64,000 nucleotides of DNA from Rhodococcus sp. OK519 (GCF_003051005.1 NZ_QAOW01000009.1:186001-250000); one strand, 5' to 3'. Counted from the first letter of the stretch, positions 50,925-59,504 are shown. Notes: a model not told the origin generated them from the letters alone. Numbers and translations are program-made.

Positions 50925-52079
50925 ATGACCACCCCCGCACTCCCCCCGCTCGACGGCGTCCGTGTCGTCGACCTCTCCCGCGTGCTCGCGGGCCCGTTCT
51001 GCACCGCACTGCTCGCCGACGCCGGCGCCGACGTCGTGAAGATCGAATCGAAGGCCGGCGAGGACTCGCGCCACCTCGGACCGTTCCGCGACGGCGAGAG
51101 CATCTACTTCAATGTCCTCAACCGCGGCAAGCGCTCGATCGCACTCGACCTCAAGGATCCCGAGGACCGAGAGTCGTTGCTGCAGTTAATCGAAGACGCC
51201 GACGTCGTCGTCGAGAACTTCCGTCCCGGCGTCACCACCCGGCTGGGCATCGACTACGAGGCGGCCCGTGCCCGCAATCCGAAGATCGTCTACGCGTCGA
51301 TCTCCGGCTTCGGCCAGCAAGGTCCGATGGCCGGCGCCGCTGCCTACGACCTGGTGGTCCAGGCCCTGTCCGGCGTCATGAGCATCACCGGCACCGAGGA
51401 GTCCGGCCCCACCCGGCTGGGCGAGTCGTTCGGCGACACCATCACCGGCGTGTTCGCGGCGTGGGGCATCAGCACCGCGCTGCTGGCCGTCCGCAACACC
51501 GGTCAGGGCCAGCACCTGGACGTCGCGATGTTCGACAGCATGCTCGCGATGCTGCCCACCGCGCACAGCCAGCTGCAGGCGTCCGGCGAGACCCCCAAGC
51601 GCGTCGGTAACCGCCATCCGGTGTCGACCCCGTTCGACACCTACCGCGCCGACGACGGCCTGTTCGTGCTCGCGATCGCCAGCGAGAAGGGCTTCCAGAC
51701 GCTGGCCCGCACAATGGGCCGCGAGGACCTGATCACCGATCCCCGCTTCACGGAGGACGCTCTGCGCACCGAGAACGAGCCGGCGCTCCGCAAGGAGATC
51801 GAGGCGTGGGCGGCCGGCCGCACGGTCACCGAGGTCCTCGAACTGCTGGACACCGCCGGCCTGGCCGGCTCCGAGGTGTGGAGTGTGCAGCAGGCGCTCG
51901 GCTCCGAGCAGGCCGGATACCGCGGCGTCGTCGAGACGTTCGAGCATCCCAAGGCCGGCACGGTGTCGTATGTCCGGCAGCCCGTCGTCTTCGGCGACAG
52001 CGCACGTCCGGCGGTGCGCCGCAGCCCGATCCTCGACGAGCACCACGACGAGATTCTCGGCGAGGCCCGCTCGCGATAG
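50925..52079 (+). CDS. CaiB/BaiF-family CoA-transferase
   Basis: A 384-residue class III CoA-transferase. Family patterns are LDGVRVVDLSRVLAGPFCTALLADAGADVVKIE, the RSIALDLKDPEDRE block, FRPGVTTRLGIDY, SISGFGQQGPM and the conserved Asp in LGESFGDTITG. Class III enzymes exchange CoA between two carboxylic acids. Cotranscribed with the acyl-CoA dehydrogenase, it could activate imidazolepropionate using urocanyl-CoA as donor, which would make the cycle self-sustaining. Alternatives are other short acids. Confidence 0.9.
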   Translation: MTTPALPPLDGVRVVDLSRVLAGPFCTALLADAGADVVKIESKAGEDSRHLGPFRDGESIYFNVLNRGKRSIALDLKDPEDRESLLQLIEDADVVVENFRPGVTTRLGIDYEAARARNPKIVYASISGFGQQGPMAGAAAYDLVVQALSGVMSITGTEESGPTRLGESFGDTITGVFAAWGISTALLAVRNTGQGQHLDVAMFDSMLAMLPTAHSQLQASGETPKRVGNRHPVSTPFDTYRADDGLFVLAIASEKGFQTLARTMGREDLITDPRFTEDALRTENEPALRKEIEAWAAGRTVTEVLELLDTAGLAGSEVWSVQQALGSEQAGYRGVVETFEHPKAGTVSYVRQPVVFGDSARPAVRRSPILDEHHDEILGEARSR

Positions 52080-52129
52080 ATTCTCGGGCGTCGGCCGATC
52101 GGTCGGCACCCTCGGCATGGGAGACACGC

Positions 52130-52795
52130 ATGGCCCCCGGTGACGTGACGCGCAGTGTCAGTCGCACCTTCGAACTGCTCGGCGCGATCATCGACCACGG
52201 TGGACTGACCCTCGCCGACGCCGCGAAGACGACCGACCTCGCGACCAGCACCGCGCTGCGGCTCATCCGCAGCCTCGAGCAGACCGAGTTCGTCCTCCGC
52301 GGCGAGGACAACGTCTACCGGGTGGGTCCACGGCTGCTGCAGATCGGCGCGAAGGCCATCGCCGACAACCAGTTGCTGATCCGGGCGCAGCCCGCGATGG
52401 CCGAGATCGCGGCGACCACCCGGGAGTCGACATATCTGTCGGCTCCCGGGCCACGCGGCACGGCGCTGTACCTGGGGCAGATCGAGGGCACCCACGCCAT
52501 CCGGCACATGGGGTGGGTCGGTCAGACCGTCCCCCTCGTCGGGACGGCGGTGGGTGCAGCGCTGCTCGGTGAGGTGGGCGCGGACGGCTACGCCATCGCC
52601 CACGACACCATCGAGGACAGCTCCACCGGCGTGGCCGCACCGATCTACGACGCGATCGGCCGGATCGTGGGCGCGCTCAGCGTCGTCGGCCCCACCTACC
52701 GACTCGACGACGACGTCTGCGCCCAGCACGGACAGGTACTCGTCGAGCACTGCACGCGACTCTCGGCCGAACTGGGGCGAACTGTCCCGTCGTAG
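52130..52795 (+). CDS. IclR-family regulator of the CoA module
   Basis: A 221-residue IclR-type protein. The winged helix (about residues 5-65) has VSRTFELLGAIIDHGGLTLADAAKTTDLATSTALRLIRSLE, followed by the effector domain (STYLSAPGPRGTALYLGQIEG, GTAVGAALLGE, APIYDAIGRIVGALSVVGP). It is a little shorter than the usual 250. GGGAG 7 bases before the ATG sets the start. It follows the CoA-transferase by 50 bases and probably controls the acyl-CoA dehydrogenase promoter through the CCACTAGATG repeats. Confidence 0.85.
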   Translation: MAPGDVTRSVSRTFELLGAIIDHGGLTLADAAKTTDLATSTALRLIRSLEQTEFVLRGEDNVYRVGPRLLQIGAKAIADNQLLIRAQPAMAEIAATTRESTYLSAPGPRGTALYLGQIEGTHAIRHMGWVGQTVPLVGTAVGAALLGEVGADGYAIAHDTIEDSSTGVAAPIYDAIGRIVGALSVVGPTYRLDDDVCAQHGQVLVEHCTRLSAELGRTVPS

Positions 52796-52810
52796 AAGTT
52801 TGGTGCCACG

Positions 52811-52826
52811 GTCTCGTATTCGAGAC
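52811..52826. promoter_or_regulatory. 16-bp IclR-type operator GTCTCGTATTCGAGAC
   Basis: The 6-bp arms GTCTCG/CGAGAC are perfect around TATT. The site lies 50 bases before the second IclR gene and has the same sequence as two sites before hutH, except the centre. Autoregulation by that IclR protein is likely. Confidence 0.75.
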
Positions 52827-52875
52827 AATGGCGCGGCACTCCGGCCGGACGGCCGGGGCCGGAAGGGGACGTTCG

Positions 52876-53664
52876 ATGTCGACGAGCCGGGTCAAGTCCG
52901 CGGAGCGAGTACTCGACGTGCTCGATCTGCTCGCCCGCCGGGGCGTCCCGATGGCCGCCACCGAGATCGCGAGCGAGCTGGATCTGCCCAAGAGCACGAC
53001 GCACCACCTGCTCAACGTGATGCGGGACCGGCGGTTCGTGTCCTATTGGCCCGACCAGCGGGCGTGGACGCTCGGCGTGTCCGCGTTCGAGGTGGGGGCG
53101 TCGTACATGCGGTCCGGTCCGCTGCACCGCGAGGGACAGCGGCACATGGTCGCCCTCACGAAGGCCGCCGACGAGACCTCGCACCTCGCGGTCCTGCAGG
53201 GCACCGACGTGATCTACCTGGACAAGCGTGAGCCACTCAAGCCGGGGGTTCGGCTGGTGACCGAGGTCGGTACCCGACTGCCCGCGCACCTGACGGCCGT
53301 CGGACGCACGATCCTCGCGCGCCTCGATCCCGAGCAGCTGAGCGCGCTGTACGCCGGCTACACGTGGCCCACGCGCACCGGCGAGGGGCCGACGTCGCTC
53401 GACGACCTGCGGGCGCTCCTGCAGGCCGATCGCGAACTCGGGTACGCCGTGGAGCGGGACTCGACCACCAACGGCGTCACGTGCATCGCCGGTCCCGTCG
53501 TCACCCGGGAGGGACGCCCGGTCGCCGCGCTGGGTGTCGCGTACCTGACGGGCGCACGCTCCGAGGCGGAGACTGCCGAGATGGCGCAGCTCGTCACGGA
53601 GGCAGCCGCGCACTTCTCGGACAGCCTCAGCGACCGCATGGTCGAGGAATCCATCGAATCCTGA
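52876..53664 (+). CDS. IclR-family regulator of the hutH module
   Basis: A 262-residue IclR-type regulator: winged helix in residues about 5-70 (SAERVLDVLDLLARRGVPMAATEIASELDLPKSTTHHLLNVM) and effector domain with LAVLQGTDVIYLDKREP, LPAHLTAVGRTILA, GYAVERDSTTNGVTCIAGPV. I start at the ATG at 52876, preceded by GAAGGGG; an upstream ATG at 52828 overlaps the operator region. Identical 16-bp palindromes stand before this gene and before hutH, so it is most likely the pathway-specific regulator of hutH, the aminotransferase and the oxidase. Confidence 0.88.
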   Translation: MSTSRVKSAERVLDVLDLLARRGVPMAATEIASELDLPKSTTHHLLNVMRDRRFVSYWPDQRAWTLGVSAFEVGASYMRSGPLHREGQRHMVALTKAADETSHLAVLQGTDVIYLDKREPLKPGVRLVTEVGTRLPAHLTAVGRTILARLDPEQLSALYAGYTWPTRTGEGPTSLDDLRALLQADRELGYAVERDSTTNGVTCIAGPVVTREGRPVAALGVAYLTGARSEAETAEMAQLVTEAAAHFSDSLSDRMVEESIES

Positions 53665-53718
53665 CTGGAGTCCTGAACCGGCGCTCCCCCTTCGACTCGT
53701 CGACCCCGCCCTCTCATT

Positions 53719-53754
53719 GTCTTATATACGAGACTATGGTCTCGTATACGAGAC
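53719..53754. promoter_or_regulatory. two IclR-type operators before hutH, 20 bp apart
   Basis: GTCTTATATACGAGAC (53719-53734) and the perfect palindrome GTCTCGTATACGAGAC (53739-53754) are centred exactly 20 bp apart, two helical turns, so dimers would bind the same DNA face. They lie about 65-95 bases upstream of the hutH ATG and match the site before the IclR gene. Confidence 0.8.
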
Positions 53755-53816
53755 ACAATCTTCACGGCCACGGAATCCGCAGCGACCGCCGGGCCGTCCC
53801 TGCCTTCGGAGTCCTC

Positions 53817-55376
53817 ATGACCCTCACCACCCAGTCCACCGACCTCGTCGAGGTCGGACTCGGACCCGTCACGATCCAGGACGTCGTCGACGTCGCGCGC
53901 CACGGCCACGGGGTGCGCCTCACCGACGACGCCCTCGCCGAGATCACCCGCTCGCGTCGGCGCATCGAGGACCTCGCCGTCGACCCGCGTCCGGTGTACG
54001 GCGTCTCCACCGGCTTCGGCGCGCTCGCCACCCGGCACATCCCGCAAGAGATGCGAACCCAGTTGCAGCGCAGCCTGGTCCGCTCACACGCCGCCGGTTC
54101 GGGCCCCGAGGTCGAGCGCGAAGTGGTGCGCGCGCTGATGCTGCTGCGCCTGTCGACACTCGCCACCGGACGCACGGGTGTACGCCCCGAGGTGGCGCAG
54201 GCCTACGCCGACCTGCTCACGGCGGGGATCACGCCGGTGGTCCACGAGTTCGGCAGCCTCGGCTGCTCCGGCGATCTCGCGCCGCTCGCGCACGTCGCAC
54301 TCGCGGTCACCGGCGAGGGCACCGTCCGCACCGTGGACGGACGCCTCGTGGATGCGGCCACCGCGCTCGCCGAGCACGGCCTGTCCCCCGTCGTCCTCGC
54401 GGAGAAGGAGGGCCTGGCCCTCATCAACGGCACCGACGGCATGCTGGGCCAGCTGGCGCTCGCCGTCACCGACCTCGATCACCTGCTCAAGCTGGCCGAC
54501 ATCGCGGCCGCGATGAGCGTCGAGGGCCTGCTCGGCACCGATCGGGTGTTCGCCGCCGACCTGCAGGCGCTGCGGCCGCATCCCGGACAGGCCGCGGCCG
54601 CCGCCAACATGGCTCGGCTGCTCGCGGATTCGCCGATCGTCGCGAGCCACGCCGGCCCCGAGGACACCCGCGTGCAGGACGCCTACTCGCTGCGCTGCGC
54701 ACCGCAGGTGGCCGGCGGCGCACGCGACACCGTCGACCACGCCCGGACTGTCGCGAACCGCGAACTCGCTTCCGCCGTCGACAATCCCGTCGTCACCCTC
54801 GACGGCCGGGTGGAGTCCAACGGCAACTTCCACGGCGCGCCGGTGGCCTACGTCCTCGACTTCCTCGCGATCGTCGCGGCCGACGTCGCCAGCATCAGCG
54901 AGCGCCGCACCGACCGGTTCCTCGACGTCGCCCGCAATCACGGCCTGCCGCCGTTCCTCGCCGACGACCCGGGTGTGGACAGCGGACTCATGATCGCCCA
55001 GTACACGCAGGCCGCGATCGTCTCCGAACTCAAGCGCACGGCGGCGCCGGCAAGCGTCGACTCCATCCCGTCGTCCGCGATGCAGGAGGACCACGTCTCG
55101 ATGGGCTGGTCGGGCGCCCGCAAGCTGCGTCGCGCGGTGGACGGGCTCACCCGCGTCCTCGCGATCGAGATTCTCACCGCCGCAAGGGGAATCGACCTGC
55201 GCGCACCGCTGCAGCCCGGCCCGGGCACCGGCGCGGTGATCCGCGCGGTGCGCGAGCACGTTGCCGGACCCGGCACCGACCGGTTCCTCGCACCCGAGAT
55301 CGAGCACCTGGTCACGCTGGCGGCGTCGGGCGCGCTGGTCGCCGCAGTCGAGAACGAGATCGGAGCCCTGCAGTGA
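53817..55376 (+). CDS. hutH: histidine ammonia-lyase
   Basis: A 519-residue lyase turning histidine into urocanate and ammonia. The catalytic Tyr is in YGVSTGFGAL (Tyr61). The MIO cofactor arises from residues 150-152 in EFGSLGCSGDLAPLAH; here the triad is Cys-Ser-Gly instead of the textbook Ala-Ser-Gly. Other blocks are LINGTDGMLG, QDAYSLRCAPQV and SNGNFHGAPVAY. Upstream frame extension overlaps the IclR gene and is rejected; GGAG precedes the ATG. The stop overlaps the aminotransferase GTG (GTGA). Confidence 0.96.
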   Translation: MTLTTQSTDLVEVGLGPVTIQDVVDVARHGHGVRLTDDALAEITRSRRRIEDLAVDPRPVYGVSTGFGALATRHIPQEMRTQLQRSLVRSHAAGSGPEVEREVVRALMLLRLSTLATGRTGVRPEVAQAYADLLTAGITPVVHEFGSLGCSGDLAPLAHVALAVTGEGTVRTVDGRLVDAATALAEHGLSPVVLAEKEGLALINGTDGMLGQLALAVTDLDHLLKLADIAAAMSVEGLLGTDRVFAADLQALRPHPGQAAAAANMARLLADSPIVASHAGPEDTRVQDAYSLRCAPQVAGGARDTVDHARTVANRELASAVDNPVVTLDGRVESNGNFHGAPVAYVLDFLAIVAADVASISERRTDRFLDVARNHGLPPFLADDPGVDSGLMIAQYTQAAIVSELKRTAAPASVDSIPSSAMQEDHVSMGWSGARKLRRAVDGLTRVLAIEILTAARGIDLRAPLQPGPGTGAVIRAVREHVAGPGTDRFLAPEIEHLVTLAASGALVAAVENEIGALQ

Positions 55377-56449
55377 CCCGCGCGATCGAACTGCCCCGGG
55401 CCCGGCCCGAGATCGACGCGCTGCCCGCGTACTCGAAGGCGTCGGGCGCCGCGACGGTCCGCTGGCGGGCGTCGAGCAACGAATCCACCATCGCCCCGTC
55501 ACCGGCCGTCGTGGACGCGATCGCGCGGGTCGGCGCACACGGACACCTGTACCCGACTCTGTTCGCGGACGACCTGGTCGCGGCCCTGGCCGAGCGGCTG
55601 TCGGTCTCGGCTGATTCGGTGCTCACCGGCGCCGGTTCGCTGGCACTGCTGCAGCAGGTCCTCACCGCCTACACCGGACCGGACACCGAGGTGGTGCACG
55701 CGTGGCGCAGCTACGAGGCGTACCCCATCCTCATCGGGATCGCCGGGGCCACAGCCGTTCCGGTGCCGTTGGACGCGAAGCACCGCCACGACGTCGACGC
55801 CATGATCGCGGCGGTGACGCCCCGCACCCGCGCGGTGCTGGTGTGCAACCCGAACAATCCGACAGGCACCGAGCTCACCGAGTCCGAACTGCGCCGACTG
55901 CTGGACGGCGTGCCGTCGCACATCCTGGTGATCCTCGACGAGGCCTACCGCGAGTTCGCGGAGGAGCAGGTCGACGGTGTGGCACTGCTGCGCGAGTACC
56001 CGAACGTCGTGGTGCTGCGGACGTTCTCGAAGGCCTACGGTCTCGCGGGCCTGCGTGTGGGCTATGCGATCGCGAACTCCGCCGTCGCCGCTCCCCTGCA
56101 CGCCGCGGCGCCGCCGTTCGGTCTGAGTTCGGTCGCCGAGGCGGCGGCGTGCGCCGCGCTCACCGACTCGGGGCATACCGACCGGATCGTCGAATCCGTG
56201 CGGTCCGGACGCGATCACCTGCGCTCGGGACTGGCGGACCGGGGCATCGAGACACCCGCCAGTGGAGGAAACTTCGTGTGGATCCCGATGGTCGACCGCT
56301 CGACGGCACTCGACGCGGCCTGCGTCGCGCACAGCGTGTCCGTGCGCACATTCGCGGGCGAGGGTGTGCGGGTGACCGTCGGCGACCGGGACGCCGAGGA
56401 CGCGGTGCTCGCCGCCGTCGACGCCTTCACCGCAGACCGACAGAACTGA
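55373..56449 (+). CDS. HisC-like PLP aminotransferase, candidate histidine/imidazolepyruvate transaminase
   Basis: A 358-residue class I/II aminotransferase of the histidinol-phosphate/aromatic type. VCNPNNPTGTELT, LVILDEAYREFAE (PLP-binding Asp and Tyr) and the Schiff-base Lys in TFSKAYGLAGLRVGYAI are all present, as is the carboxylate Arg near the C-terminus (GEGVRVTVG). Biosynthetic hisC would lie in the his operon, whereas this one overlaps hutH by GTGA. In the catabolic setting it would interconvert histidine and imidazolepyruvate. Phenylalanine/aromatic transamination is the alternative. Confidence 0.88.
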   Translation: MTRAIELPRARPEIDALPAYSKASGAATVRWRASSNESTIAPSPAVVDAIARVGAHGHLYPTLFADDLVAALAERLSVSADSVLTGAGSLALLQQVLTAYTGPDTEVVHAWRSYEAYPILIGIAGATAVPVPLDAKHRHDVDAMIAAVTPRTRAVLVCNPNNPTGTELTESELRRLLDGVPSHILVILDEAYREFAEEQVDGVALLREYPNVVVLRTFSKAYGLAGLRVGYAIANSAVAAPLHAAAPPFGLSSVAEAAACAALTDSGHTDRIVESVRSGRDHLRSGLADRGIETPASGGNFVWIPMVDRSTALDAACVAHSVSVRTFAGEGVRVTVGDRDAEDAVLAAVDAFTADRQN

Positions 56450-56462
56450 TACGAGGAACCAG

Positions 56463-57827
56463 ATGTCTCTCACCGCCCTCGCCGACGCGCTCGGCTCGAG
56501 CCGACTCGTCACCGACCCCGACGTCATGGACGCCTACACCCGGGACGAGGCGCACCTCGCCATCCCCGGACGCCCCCTCGCGGTGCTGATCGCGGACTCC
56601 ACCGACGACGTCGCGGCCGCCATGAAATGGGCCACCGCCCATCGCGTTCCGGTGGTCCCGCGCGGCGCGGGCAGCGGCCTGGCCGGCGGCGCCACCGCGA
56701 TCGACGGCTGCCTCGTCGTGTCCACCGCGGCCATGCGCGACATCGTCGAACTGAACGCCGCCGACCAGCTGGCGGTGGTGCAGGCCGGTGTGGTGAACGC
56801 CGACCTCGACCGGGCAGCCGCCGAGCACGGCCTGATGTACGCCCCCGATCCGAGCAGCTACCAGATCTCGACGATCGGCGGGAACATTGCCACCAACGCG
56901 GGCGGGCTGCGCTGCGTCAAGTACGGCGTCACGCGGGACTCCGTCCTGGGCCTCGAGGTGGTGCTGTCCGACGGCCGGATCCTGCGCACCGGGCACCGCA
57001 CCGTCAAGGGTGTCGCCGGCTACGACCTCACCGGACTGGTGGTCGGTTCCGAGGGGACGCTCGGCATCGTCACGAGCGCGACCGTGCGCCTGCGGCCGCG
57101 GCCGCGCCGGGAACCCGCGACGATCGTCGGCAGCTTCGCGTCATTACGTGCGGCCGCGGACGCCGTCGCCGCGGTGGTGCGCGCGGGTATCGGGCCGAGC
57201 CTGATGGAACTGATCGACCGCGCCACGCTCGCGGCCATCGACGAGTGGAAGCGCATCGGTCTCGAGCCCGGCACCGAGGCAATGCTGATCGCGCAGGCCG
57301 ACGGCCCCGACGCCGACGAGGCCGCCGCGGCGATCGAGCGACACTTCACCGCCGCCGGCGCCGACTTCGTCGCCGTGTCCCAGGACCCGGCCGAGTCGGC
57401 GCAACTGCTCGAGATTCGACGGCTGGCGTACCCGGCGGCCGAACGCCTCGGGCAGTGCCTGGTCGAGGACGTCGGGGTGCCGCGCTCGCGGCTGCCCGAG
57501 ATGGTCGAGTCGATCGAGGAGATCTCACGGCGGCACGGCGTGACCGTGATGACAGTCGCGCACGCGGGTGACGGCAACGTGCACCCGACGTTCGTGTTCG
57601 ACCGCCTCGCCGACGGGTCGGTCCCGGACGCCGTGTGGACGGCCGCCGACGAGGTGTTTCGGCGGGCGCTCGAGCTGGGTGGCACGCTTACCGGTGAGCA
57701 CGGCGTCGGGGTGTTGAAGCGACGCTGGGTGGCGCTCGAAGTGGGAGAGACAGGTTTGGACATCCATCACGCGGTCAAGGCCGCGTTCGATCCGCTCGGT
57801 CTGATGAATCCCGGAAAGGGCTTCTGA
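56463..57827 (+). CDS. FAD-linked 2-hydroxyacid oxidase/dehydrogenase (GlcD/D-lactate type)
   Basis: A 454-residue flavoprotein of the VAO/PCMH family. The FAD domain has VPVVPRGAGSGLAGGA, DPSSYQISTIGGNIATNAGGLRCVKYG and GSEGTLGIVTSATVRL. The C-terminal cap has VAHAGDGNVHPTF and GGTLTGEHGVGVLKR, which contain the His residues typical of D-lactate and glycolate oxidases. It follows the aminotransferase by 13 bases. In this place it could oxidise imidazolelactate to imidazolepyruvate, which the aminotransferase would convert to histidine for HutH. Glycolate or D-lactate oxidation is the default alternative. Confidence 0.9.
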   Translation: MSLTALADALGSSRLVTDPDVMDAYTRDEAHLAIPGRPLAVLIADSTDDVAAAMKWATAHRVPVVPRGAGSGLAGGATAIDGCLVVSTAAMRDIVELNAADQLAVVQAGVVNADLDRAAAEHGLMYAPDPSSYQISTIGGNIATNAGGLRCVKYGVTRDSVLGLEVVLSDGRILRTGHRTVKGVAGYDLTGLVVGSEGTLGIVTSATVRLRPRPRREPATIVGSFASLRAAADAVAAVVRAGIGPSLMELIDRATLAAIDEWKRIGLEPGTEAMLIAQADGPDADEAAAAIERHFTAAGADFVAVSQDPAESAQLLEIRRLAYPAAERLGQCLVEDVGVPRSRLPEMVESIEEISRRHGVTVMTVAHAGDGNVHPTFVFDRLADGSVPDAVWTAADEVFRRALELGGTLTGEHGVGVLKRRWVALEVGETGLDIHHAVKAAFDPLGLMNPGKGF

Positions 57828-57867
57828 CCGGTTACCAGGACAAACAATCCGGATACAAACCTCAATA

Positions 57868-57897
57868 TTGACAGACCTGTATATACAGGCCTATACA
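57868..57897 (+). promoter_or_regulatory. permease promoter TTGACA-N18-TATACA containing a HutC palindrome
   Basis: TTGACA at 57868-57873 and TATACA at 57892-57897 are 18 bases apart. The perfect 14-bp palindrome CCTGTATATACAGG (57876-57889) fills the spacer, so bound repressor would exclude RNA polymerase. It shares the TGTATA/TATACA core with the hutU/gdh site. The later leader also has an 8-bp hairpin at 57966-57985. Confidence 0.85.
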
Positions 57898-58007
57898 TTT
57901 CCCAGCGACATGGCGTGACCCAGCGCACAAGCATCGAAGTAGGTGGGCATCACCCCCGGAAGTCGACCGCACCGCACGGTGCGGTCACCGCAGAAAGAGC
58001 AGGCCCA

Positions 58008-59450
58008 ATGACACACGACGACGGCAGCACTTCCGAGGTGCTCCTCACCCCGGAGCGGCGCACCATCGACGTCGTTCCCGACGACGAACGCCACGGCACG
58101 CCCCGCAGCCAGTTCACGCTGTGGTTCGGCGCGAACATGCAAATCACCGCCATCGTGGACGGTGCCCTGGCCGTCGTCTTCGGCGCCGACGCACTGTGGG
58201 CCATCATCGGCCTGCTGATCGGCAACGTGTTCGGCGGCGCCGTGATGGCCCTCCACTCCGCGCAGGGTCCCCGCATGGGCCTGCCGCAGATGATCTCGAG
58301 TCGCGCCCAGTTCGGCGTCAAGGGCGCGGTCATCCCGCTCGTGCTCGTGATCCTGATGTACCTCGGCTTCGCCGCCACCGGCACGGTCCTCGCCGGCCAG
58401 GCCGTCAACAAGGTCCTCGGCATCGACAGCGCCTGGGTCGGCATCGTGATCTTCGGATTGCTGACCGCGTTCGTCGCCGTCACCGGATACAAGCTGATCC
58501 ACATCGTCGGCAAGGTCGCGACCGTCGTCGGCATCATCGGATTCACGTACCTGGCGATCCGCCTGTTCCTCGAGTACGACGTCCTCGACTACGTCGGCAT
58601 CATCGACTTCGACTTCGTGACGTTCCTGCTGGCGATCTCCCTCGGTGCCGGCTGGCAGCTGACCTTCGGCCCGTACGTCGCCGACTACTCCCGCTACCTG
58701 CCCCGCAAGACCAGCGAGCGCACCACGTTCTGGTCGACGTTCCTCGGCAGCGTCATCGGATCGCAGTGGTCCATGACCTTCGGTGCCCTCGTCGCGGCCG
58801 TCGCAGGCGACGCCTTCCTCGGCAACCAGGTCGGCTTCATGGGCGACCTCGCCGGTCCCGCGATCATCGCGTTCCTGATCTACCTGGTGATCGTGACCGG
58901 CAAGCTGACGGTCAACGTCCTCAACGCGTACGGCGGCTTCATGTCGATCCTCACCACCGTGACCGCGTTCGACGGCCGGTCGCAGATCTCGACCAAGGCC
59001 CGCTCGTTCTACATCCTCGGCTTCACCGTCATCTCGATGTTCATCGCGATCGCCGCGAGCGCCGACTTCCTGGACAACTTCAAGAACTTCGTCCTGGTGC
59101 TGCTGATGGTGTTCACGCCGTGGAGCGCGATCAACCTGATCGACTACTACCTGATCTCGAAGGAACGCATCGACATCCCGGCGCTGTACGACCCGAACGG
59201 GCGCTACGGAGCCTGGAACGTCCCCGCCCTGGTCGTCTACGTCGTCGGCGTGCTCGCCCAGATCCCGTTCCTCGCGCAGAAGATGTACACCGGCCCGATC
59301 ACCGACATGCTCGGCGGCGCCGACATCTCGTGGATCGTCGGCATCGTGCTCACCGGGGCGATCTACTACCCGGTCGCCAAGCGGTTCAACAACCCGCCAG
59401 CCGCGATGATCTACCCCACCCACACCGCGATGGTCGACAGCCGGGTCTGA
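58008..59450 (+). CDS. NCS1-family permease, probable histidine/urocanate-pathway uptake
   Basis: A 480-residue cytosine/purine/hydantoin-type symporter with about 12 helices. Family features are FTLWFGANMQITAIVDGAL in helix 1, GPRMGLPQMISSRAQFGVKGA, GAGWQLTFGPYVADYSRYLP and a late WSAINLIDYYL. It lies between the hut catabolic genes and hutI, behind a HutC-type operator, so its cargo is probably an imidazole compound (histidine, urocanate or a relative) in place of the more usual nucleobase. It is likely cotranscribed with hutI and hutG. Confidence 0.88.
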   Translation: MTHDDGSTSEVLLTPERRTIDVVPDDERHGTPRSQFTLWFGANMQITAIVDGALAVVFGADALWAIIGLLIGNVFGGAVMALHSAQGPRMGLPQMISSRAQFGVKGAVIPLVLVILMYLGFAATGTVLAGQAVNKVLGIDSAWVGIVIFGLLTAFVAVTGYKLIHIVGKVATVVGIIGFTYLAIRLFLEYDVLDYVGIIDFDFVTFLLAISLGAGWQLTFGPYVADYSRYLPRKTSERTTFWSTFLGSVIGSQWSMTFGALVAAVAGDAFLGNQVGFMGDLAGPAIIAFLIYLVIVTGKLTVNVLNAYGGFMSILTTVTAFDGRSQISTKARSFYILGFTVISMFIAIAASADFLDNFKNFVLVLLMVFTPWSAINLIDYYLISKERIDIPALYDPNGRYGAWNVPALVVYVVGVLAQIPFLAQKMYTGPITDMLGGADISWIVGIVLTGAIYYPVAKRFNNPPAAMIYPTHTAMVDSRV

Positions 59451-59504
59451 TCCCGGCCGCGGCCACCGATTCCCCCTCAGAGAACAGTCACCTAGGAGCC
59501 TCAC

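Noticed and set aside
49748-52079. Glutaryl-CoA dehydrogenase with glutarate CoA-transferase
   Set aside because: The dehydrogenase lacks the glutaryl-CoA-type N-terminal and active-site patterns; placement inside the hut locus favours another acid, though this is not excluded.
53364-53816. Upstream extension of the hutH frame
   Set aside because: Overlaps the IclR gene and the operators; homology starts at the ATG at 53817.
57966-57985. 8-bp perfect hairpin in the permease leader
   Set aside because: No T-run and no alternative pairing seen; not enough to call an attenuator.
57891-59504. 537-codon open frame antisense to the NCS1 permease
   Set aside because: Asp/Arg/Val-rich translation typical of the complement of a membrane protein; no start context.
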